Positions 58,991-64,000 of a DNA stretch of 64,000 nucleotides are shown piece after piece. Location of the stretch: assembly GCA_018644665.1 (NCBI GenBank), contig JABGQA010000155.1:1-64000 (forward strand). The letters are read 5' to 3'. How positions within the stretch are numbered: the first letter of the stretch is position 1; each line of letters starts with the position of its first letter. Below the pieces are notes generated by a model. It did not search any database. It saw only the letters and a program-made list of their open reading frames with translations, and had not been told where the DNA came from. The position numbers were made by a program, and so were the translations under genes. This DNA comes from Candidatus Poribacteria bacterium (GTDB lineage Bacteria; Poribacteria; WGA-4E; GCA-2687025).

Positions 58991-59234
58991 GGCGCCTCTC
59001 CACGCGTGATCGGTTCTCGGTCGGGTAAGTAGCATGATAGCAGATCGGCGCCGGCGGACCCGCCTGGAAGCGTTGGATCCGGGCTCCCGCCGCCGATGCC
59101 GGCCCGCACGCCAAGGAGTTCGCCCAAAGCCACGGGCCGCCGCCCCCGAAACTCCGATTGATTCCCCCCGTTTCACAGGGGTATCATGGATTCTTTCCTC
59201 CGCGAAGCGCACCCCTCCTACGAAGGGCGTCGCC

Positions 59235-60782
59235 ATGCGTGATCCCTCCCAGGACATGATCGTCGTTCTCGACTTCGGCTCTCAGACGACGCAACTCATC
59301 GCGCGTCGCGTGCGTGAGTTGAACGTCTACTGCGAGATCCACCCGTACCACGTCTCGCCGGAGGTCATCGACGCGCTCCAGCCGAACGGCATCATCCTGT
59401 CTGGTGGCCCGGCGAGCGTCTACGAGGACGACGCGCCCAAGTGCGCGGAGGAGTTCGTGACGGGCGACCGGCCGGTCCTGGGCATCTGCTACGGCATGCA
59501 ACTCATGACGCACTTCCTGGGCGGCGAGGTAGCGCCGACGACCGAGCGTGAATACGGCCACGCCCTGGTCGAGGTAGACCGACTCACGCGCCTGACGTCC
59601 GGCGTCGCGGACCCACTGCATGTGTGGATGAGCCATGGGGATCGGCTCGACCGCCTGCCGGATGGCTTCGACGCCGTCGCCAAGTCCGAGAATTCCCCCG
59701 TCGCCATAATGGCCGATGGCGACCAGCGTCGGTTCGGCCTGCAGTTCCACCCCGAGGTCGTCCATACAAAGGAGGGCCACGAACTCCTCTCCAACTTCGT
59801 CCTGGGCGTGTGCGGATGCTCCGCGACGTGGACGATGGAGTCGTTCGTCGAGACGACGATCCGCGACGTCCGAGCGAAGACGCAGGGCAAGCGCGTCCTC
59901 TCCGCGACAAGCGGCGGCGTGGATTCGACGGTCCTCTCGAAGCTCATGCGCGACGCCATCGGCGACCGTGTGGTGTGCCTCTTCGTAGACAACGGCCTGC
60001 TCCGCAAGGATGAAGCGGGGCAGGTCCGAGCCATGTTCCGCGACAACCTCGACATCGAACTGCACTTCGTCGACGCCACGGATCGGTTTCTCGAGGCGCT
60101 GGAGGGCGTCGCCGACCCCGAGGCGAAGCGCCGCATCATAGGCAACACGTTCATTGAGGTGTTCGAGGACGCAGTCAGCGACATTGGCGGGGCGGACTTC
60201 CTCGCGCAGGGGACGCTCTACCCGGACGTGATCGAGAGCGTGTCGGTGCGCGGCCCGTCCAGCATGATCAAGACGCACCACAACGTCGGGGGTCTGCCGG
60301 ACGACCTGCGATTCGAGCTTATCGAGCCGTTCCGGGAGCTGTTCAAGGACGAGGTCCGCGCCGTCGGCCGCGAACTGGACATCCCGAAGGACATGCTCGG
60401 CCGCCATCCGTTCCCCGGTCCCGGGTTGGCGGTGCGCGTGCTTGGCGACATCACCCGCGAGCGCCTCGACGTACTCCGCGAGGCAGACGCCATCTTCATC
60501 GACGAACTGCACGCAGCCAACGTCTACGACTCGATATGGCAGGCATTCGCCGTGCTGTTGCCCGTGAGCACCGTCGGCGTGATGGGTGATGCGCGAACGT
60601 ACGAGAACGTCGTCGCGCTACGCGCGGTCCACAGCCGCGACGGCATGACGGCGGACTGGTATCCGTTGCCGCACGACCTCCTCGGACGCGCGTCGAACCG
60701 GATCATAAACGAGGTCAGGGGTGTCAACCGCGTCTGTTACGACATCAGTTCCAAGCCCCCCGCCACCATCGAGTGGGAATAG
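59235..60782 (+). CDS. guaA: GMP synthase (glutamine-hydrolysing)
   Basis: A 515-residue enzyme that converts XMP to GMP. The N-terminal amidotransferase has [12 protein letters not shown], the nucleophile in [10 protein letters not shown] and the His/Glu in FHPEVVHT. The ATP-pyrophosphatase P-loop is SGGVDSTV. The C-terminal dimerisation domain carries [16 protein letters not shown] and ends in KPPATIEWE, the canonical terminus. AAGGG precedes the ATG at 59235; a longer frame upstream has no support. It is an essential housekeeping gene and the best anchor for phylogeny here. Confidence 0.97.
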   Translation: MRDPSQDMIVVLDFGSQTTQLIARRVRELNVYCEIHPYHVSPEVIDALQPNGIILSGGPASVYEDDAPKCAEEFVTGDRPVLGICYGMQLMTHFLGGEVAPTTEREYGHALVEVDRLTRLTSGVADPLHVWMSHGDRLDRLPDGFDAVAKSENSPVAIMADGDQRRFGLQFHPEVVHTKEGHELLSNFVLGVCGCSATWTMESFVETTIRDVRAKTQGKRVLSATSGGVDSTVLSKLMRDAIGDRVVCLFVDNGLLRKDEAGQVRAMFRDNLDIELHFVDATDRFLEALEGVADPEAKRRIIGNTFIEVFEDAVSDIGGADFLAQGTLYPDVIESVSVRGPSSMIKTHHNVGGLPDDLRFELIEPFRELFKDEVRAVGRELDIPKDMLGRHPFPGPGLAVRVLGDITRERLDVLREADAIFIDELHAANVYDSIWQAFAVLLPVSTVGVMGDARTYENVVALRAVHSRDGMTADWYPLPHDLLGRASNRIINEVRGVNRVCYDISSKPPATIEWE

Positions 60783-61144
60783 CCCCACGTTGTGGTAGGC
60801 GCCGCAACTGACCGTCCGCCCCTCGTACGCCTCGACTGCCCCGCCGTCTCCGCGCGCGGTCGGCAGCGCAAGGACATCCGGCCAAGGCTTCGCCCGATTT
60901 CGCCCTTCCCACTGGCGCCGGTAGTGCGGGAACTGGTGGACACCGTCGAGAGGCCAAGATGCCCGCAAAGCCGCGTGGTGCGCAGGTTTCCACCGCGCCA
61001 TTGCGCGGCAACGGCCCCACTGAACGGCGGCGGCCTTCCATGCGTCTCTTTGTGCGCCGGGTTGATAGCGATGGGTGAAGGCCCGCTGAACGACCACAAG
61101 CCAGGAACTGTCACGTCCCACGCAGCTTGTGCGTAGGGCCGGAT
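60783..61144. other. intergenic region, 362 bp
   Basis: No convincing gene. Open frames here, including one whose end is antisense to guaA, are typical shadows. I see no clear terminator. Confidence 0.5.
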
Positions 61145-62371
61145 TCACCCATCCTCCGCCTGTCCGTCGGACGGAGCCAGGTCCTCCGTAGCCGCGTCCA
61201 CCCGCTGCCTGCGGGCGCCTTCGCCCAGACCGCTCCGGAAATAGAACTCCGGCGGCCACCAATGCTCCGTCTCCCTCATCCAGGGATCGTCGTGGTCCTG
61301 GCTCAGGTCGCAATCAAAACGCGCCAGGATGCTGTGTCTCGTGTCCTTCGTGCCGACCCCCGTGAAGTGGCAGAGCCCCCACGTGATCCCGCGCCCGTCG
61401 TCGGTATCCGTAAAGGCGTCGGGCACATAGGGTCCTGGAGCCATGGGCATCAGGCTCACGCTGGCGGCCACCTCGAAGTTGATTCCGTCTGGCGCGAACT
61501 GAATGGTGTTGTGTTCGTTGCCGTGTCGGATTGCCAGCGCGGCGATCCCGCCCCGGAAGGGAAACAGCCCGGTCTCGTGTCCTGAGTTCAGCACGGGATT
61601 GAGAGGGCATTTCTCGAACGGCCCTAACGGATCATCGCTGATGGCCAGCCCTTGCGCCCGAATCAGCTCCGGCCGCCCGTTCATATCGGATTTGTAGTAC
61701 AGGTATATCTGACCTTTGTGGACCAGGGGATACGGATCATGGATCGAGTACTGGTCCCAGGCTCCTTGGGGACCGTTGGGGATGACGACGCTGTGGGTCG
61801 GCGTCCAGGGCCCGTCCGGCGAATCGGCCCACGAGACCGCCACCGGGCAATCGTCCCCGCGCTTGCCCGACATCTCCATGAAGCTCTGGTAGTAGAGGTA
61901 GTACCTGCCGTCCCAAAACAGGACATCGGGCGTCGAGACGGAGCGCCATCCGGGTTGCGGCTTGGAGGGACGCGGCACGGCCACGCCTTGTTCCTCCCAG
62001 ACGAAGCCGTCTTCGCTGGTGGCGAACCAGATGTCTGACAGGTCCCAGTCGCTCGAGGGGATCAGGTCTGTCGCGCCCTCGGCCCCGCGTGGCGGCGTTC
62101 CCGTCCCCCGGCGCGTGTACCAGACGTAGTACTTGCCGTTTGCCTTGACCACTTTGCTGGGGTCGCGGCGCGTCAGCGTGCCGTCGCCGTCGTTGTACTC
62201 CAGCCCTTCCAGGGGCGTGTACCGGAACTGAGAATAGAGTTCATTCCACCAGTACGTGGGCGCGCTGTAGCGTGTGTAGAGCCGCTCCATCGCGCGACTC
62301 AGCGGAATGTCCGGCTTCTCCCGTGGCAGACCGTAGGGGAAGAAAGGCGCGTTGCCGCTTTCTGAGTTCAT
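61145..62371 (-). CDS. GH117-like glycoside hydrolase
   Basis: A 408-residue five-bladed propeller enzyme similar to GH117, which releases 3,6-anhydro-L-galactose from agar oligosaccharides. The pattern YWWNELYSQFRYTPLEGL, RRDPSKVVKANGKYYVWYT, IWFATSEDGFVWEEQG and YSIHDPYPLVHKGQIYLYYK is close to that family. Candidate catalytic residues are D70, D212 and H265 (LNSGHETGLFP). There is no signal peptide. GGGAG precedes the ATG at 62371. It lies 100 bp after a sialidase-like gene on the same strand. The precise substrate may not be agar, as few agar genes are visible. Confidence 0.8.
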   Translation of the reverse strand: MNSESGNAPFFPYGLPREKPDIPLSRAMERLYTRYSAPTYWWNELYSQFRYTPLEGLEYNDGDGTLTRRDPSKVVKANGKYYVWYTRRGTGTPPRGAEGATDLIPSSDWDLSDIWFATSEDGFVWEEQGVAVPRPSKPQPGWRSVSTPDVLFWDGRYYLYYQSFMEMSGKRGDDCPVAVSWADSPDGPWTPTHSVVIPNGPQGAWDQYSIHDPYPLVHKGQIYLYYKSDMNGRPELIRAQGLAISDDPLGPFEKCPLNPVLNSGHETGLFPFRGGIAALAIRHGNEHNTIQFAPDGINFEVAASVSLMPMAPGPYVPDAFTDTDDGRGITWGLCHFTGVGTKDTRHSILARFDCDLSQDHDDPWMRETEHWWPPEFYFRSGLGEGARRQRVDAATEDLAPSDGQAEDG

Positions 62372-62471
62372 GCGTGTGTCTCCCATACACAGCGGTCGAT
62401 GGACGAGGACTGCCAAGGGCGTCGCCTCATTGTCCACAATCAAGGCGACGGAATCGAGTGGCTATCGGTGT

Positions 62472-63557
62472 TTACGCGTCCCAAATCGTCGCGGCGACAT
62501 GACGCTCGCCGTCCGGCGTCTCGTGCCAGTAGTAGATCGTGACCATCTTGCCGTCGGCGCGTTGTACCGTGCGCGGGTATCCGATGTCGTGTCCGCCCGC
62601 GTTGTCGCGAAGGACGATTTCGTCACCCCATGTCGTCCCCTCGTCCGCGCTTACACGGGCGCACATCCTATACGGCTCGTCGCGGAATCCGTAGGTCAGG
62701 CAGATTCGGCCATCGGCGAGGCGAGTCAGCGCCGGCGGGTTGCCCGCAGCGCCGGTGTTCGGGGCGGGCCGGTTGAGGTATTCCCAGGTGAGACCGTCGT
62801 CGTCGCTGCGGTATAAGTCGATCCAGTTCGGCGAGTCGCGTGAGCCGGTCGCAACGCCGCGGCACCGCACGGCGACCAGTGACGTCTCTCCCGATAGTCG
62901 CACGCTGGCGGGCATGGTTCTGAGTCCATCCGGCTCCGGGCCAACCCACGACCGGAACCGGAAGGTCTTGCCGGCGTCCTCCGTGCGAGCCACGAACACC
63001 CAACCGCCTCCACCGTCCGGCTTCGCGGCGGTGAGGTAGAGCGTGCATTCGTCCGGTCCAGACACCTGGTAGTCCGTGCGAGCCGAGATTCCGGTCTGGT
63101 CGAAGTCGGGCAGCGCGAACGGGCCCTGCCAGGTGACACAGCGATCGTCCGAGACGTAAAACCACGAACGCGCTCCCGCGCGCAGGCCGTTTCGCGCCGC
63201 CATGAGCGCGAAGTCAGGATGCGTGAACTCGGACCCACCGAGCGACGCGGGGATCGCCTCAGGCTCGTCGTCGCCGATCCTCAACTCTGGAGCCATGTGC
63301 TCGTCCGCGGACATGCCCTTGTCCCCGGGAGCCGTCGCGGGGGTTGGCTGGACGTCCCACGTCTCACCCCCTTCGAGGCTCCGCGCCTGCAGGCCGACGA
63401 AGGGGCGCGTCCGGTCGCTTGTGTGGAAGCCAGCGTCCGAATCGTGGTAGCCGTAGGTGAAGCCGACGACAATCTCGTCGTCCCAACTCCATATTCCGTA
63501 GTTCGCGGGCCAACCGGCGTACCGTCCCGGCTCGCGAAATACAGTAACGTGCTTCAC
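62472..63557 (-). CDS. sialidase-like (BNR-repeat) protein
   Basis: A 361-residue beta-propeller protein with Asp-box-like repeats (ARTEDAGKTFRFR, YRSDDDGLTWEYL, SADEGTTWGDEI) and an opening segment (MKHVTVFREPGRYAGWPANY). It resembles exo-sialidase-fold proteins. No signal peptide is seen. Translation starts at GTG with AAGGAG upstream. It lies upstream of the GH117-like gene, so the two are probably one glycan-utilisation operon. Whether it cleaves sialic acid or another sugar is unclear. Confidence 0.75.
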   Translation of the reverse strand: MKHVTVFREPGRYAGWPANYGIWSWDDEIVVGFTYGYHDSDAGFHTSDRTRPFVGLQARSLEGGETWDVQPTPATAPGDKGMSADEHMAPELRIGDDEPEAIPASLGGSEFTHPDFALMAARNGLRAGARSWFYVSDDRCVTWQGPFALPDFDQTGISARTDYQVSGPDECTLYLTAAKPDGGGGWVFVARTEDAGKTFRFRSWVGPEPDGLRTMPASVRLSGETSLVAVRCRGVATGSRDSPNWIDLYRSDDDGLTWEYLNRPAPNTGAAGNPPALTRLADGRICLTYGFRDEPYRMCARVSADEGTTWGDEIVLRDNAGGHDIGYPRTVQRADGKMVTIYYWHETPDGERHVAATIWDA

Positions 63558-63608
63558 GTGGCGACTCCTTTGGCGGATAGGGACGAGTGGACGCCGACCC
63601 GCAGCATC

Positions 63609-64000
63609 TCATCCCGACAGCAACGCGCGTAGCTGGCCAGCCACAGCGGGGTCGGACACTGTGATGCGGTCCACAGGGAGCTTCCCGAGCCGGCCTGGCA
63701 GGTCGGGGTCCGCCCCGGCAGAGAGCAAAAGCTCCGTGGCGGCGACATCTCCGAGCCCAACCGCACGCGGTAGCGCCCTGTAACCCCACCGGGCTGCGGC
63801 GTTGGGGTCGGCGCCGGCCGCCAACAGCACACCCATGGCCTCGAGCCGGCTGTGCATCGTTGCGGCCACCAGGAGCGTCATGCCACTGTCGTCCTGCACT
63901 TCGACGGCCCTGGGGTCACCTGCAAGCAGACGCTGCAACGCGTGGGCCATACCAAGACGCGCCGCCGCATGGAGCGTCACCTCGGCTCCGAGTAGGATGA
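63609..64000 (-). CDS. ankyrin-repeat protein, 5' end outside the window
   Basis: At least 130 codons of ankyrin repeats: TLHAAARLGMAHALQRLLAG, VLLAAGADPNAAARWGYRAL, ELLLSAGADPDLPGRLGKLP, ending RALLSG. The frame is still open at the window edge (…LLGAEVTLHAAA), so the true start lies beyond it; a GTG at 63980 is inside a repeat and is not the start. Ankyrin proteins mediate protein-protein contacts. Confidence 0.8.
   Translation of the reverse strand, partial: ILLGAEVTLHAAARLGMAHALQRLLAGDPRAVEVQDDSGMTLLVAATMHSRLEAMGVLLAAGADPNAAARWGYRALPRAVGLGDVAATELLLSAGADPDLPGRLGKLPVDRITVSDPAVAGQLRALLSG

Noticed and set aside
59184-60512. A 442-codon open frame on the minus strand
   Set aside because: It is antisense to guaA, which is unmistakable. 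Its translation is low-complexity and rich in Arg, Asp and Val.
60618-61313. Open frames antisense to the end of guaA
   Set aside because: Frames containing strings such as SMVAGGLEL are known shadows of guaA 3' ends and lack conserved features.
1-64000. tRNA, rRNA, riboswitch or CRISPR features
   Set aside because: I looked for T-loop strings, rRNA cores and regularly spaced repeats in the gaps between genes and saw none I could defend. A covariance-model search would be decisive.

Overview
This 64 kb window is bacterial, GC-rich and densely coding. About 54 protein genes run on both strands in short operons. I see no tRNA or rRNA genes, CRISPR array, transposase or phage genes. All family names come from motif reading and memory of families; nothing was searched. 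The best lineage clue is a secreted protein at 39691-41931 that ends in a Por/FlgD-like sorting domain with the string PNYPNPFNPETWIPF. That style, together with many Gfo/Idh/MocA oxidoreductases, enolase-superfamily enzymes, a phytanoyl-CoA dioxygenase and tandem DUF4139 genes, is what I remember from Poribacteria and neighbouring marine or sponge-associated lineages. This is an inference with moderate confidence. A GH117-like glycosidase, a sialidase-like protein, two beta-helix (pectate-lyase-like) proteins and a sulfotransferase fit a heterotroph living on complex, possibly sulfated, glycans.

Layout. 0-8.7 kb: a secreted galactose-binding-like protein, pyrE, histidine phosphatase, beta-helix protein, SRAP protein, GNAT, a HigBA-type toxin-antitoxin pair, and an enolase-superfamily plus Gfo/Idh/MocA pair. 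8.8-15 kb: a sigma-54 activator divergent from a LuxR response regulator that has a near-consensus -24/-12 promoter, then a decayed ECF sigma factor joined to a decayed DUF1080-like gene, then an intact secreted paralogue of the latter. 15-25 kb: nitroreductase, cupin, fused MoaD-MoaE, methyltransferase, orphan RHH antitoxin, QueG-ceramidase pair, membrane nucleotidyl cyclase, YfiR and TonB receptor. 25.7-33 kb: a giant cyclase/STAND/TPR regulator followed by a truncated copy of its own 5' end, tandem DUF4139 proteins and a Tat-exported aldo/keto reductase. 33-39.6 kb: GNAT, an atypical enolase-fold protein, DJ-1/PfpI, Gfo/Idh/MocA, a sigma-70-family factor behind a consensus sigma-54 promoter, and PhyH. 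39.7-50.6 kb: secreted BNR-repeat protein, YceI, Gfo/Idh/MocA plus TIM-barrel pair, a LysM/YkuD protein lacking its catalytic Cys, another Gfo/Idh/MocA, metallophosphoesterase, tautomerase-GNAT pair and sulfotransferase. 50.7-64 kb: esterase, methyltransferase, beta-helix protein, COG0523 GTPase, histidine phosphatase, MFS transporter, Dus, guaA, GH117-like and sialidase-like proteins, and an ankyrin protein running off the end.

How it works together. Housekeeping genes (pyrE, guaA, queG, dus, moaDE) are interleaved with acid-sugar and glycan catabolism modules and secreted proteins. The regulatory layer stands out: one sigma-54 activator, two sigma-54-type promoters (one feeding a response regulator, one feeding another sigma factor), a decayed ECF sigma factor, two class III cyclase-domain proteins and a STAND ATPase. 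Several intergenic stretches hold degenerate dispersed repeats and one MITE-like inverted repeat. Decay is visible in three places: the sigma/DUF1080 module, the truncated cyclase copy and the Cys-less YkuD domain.
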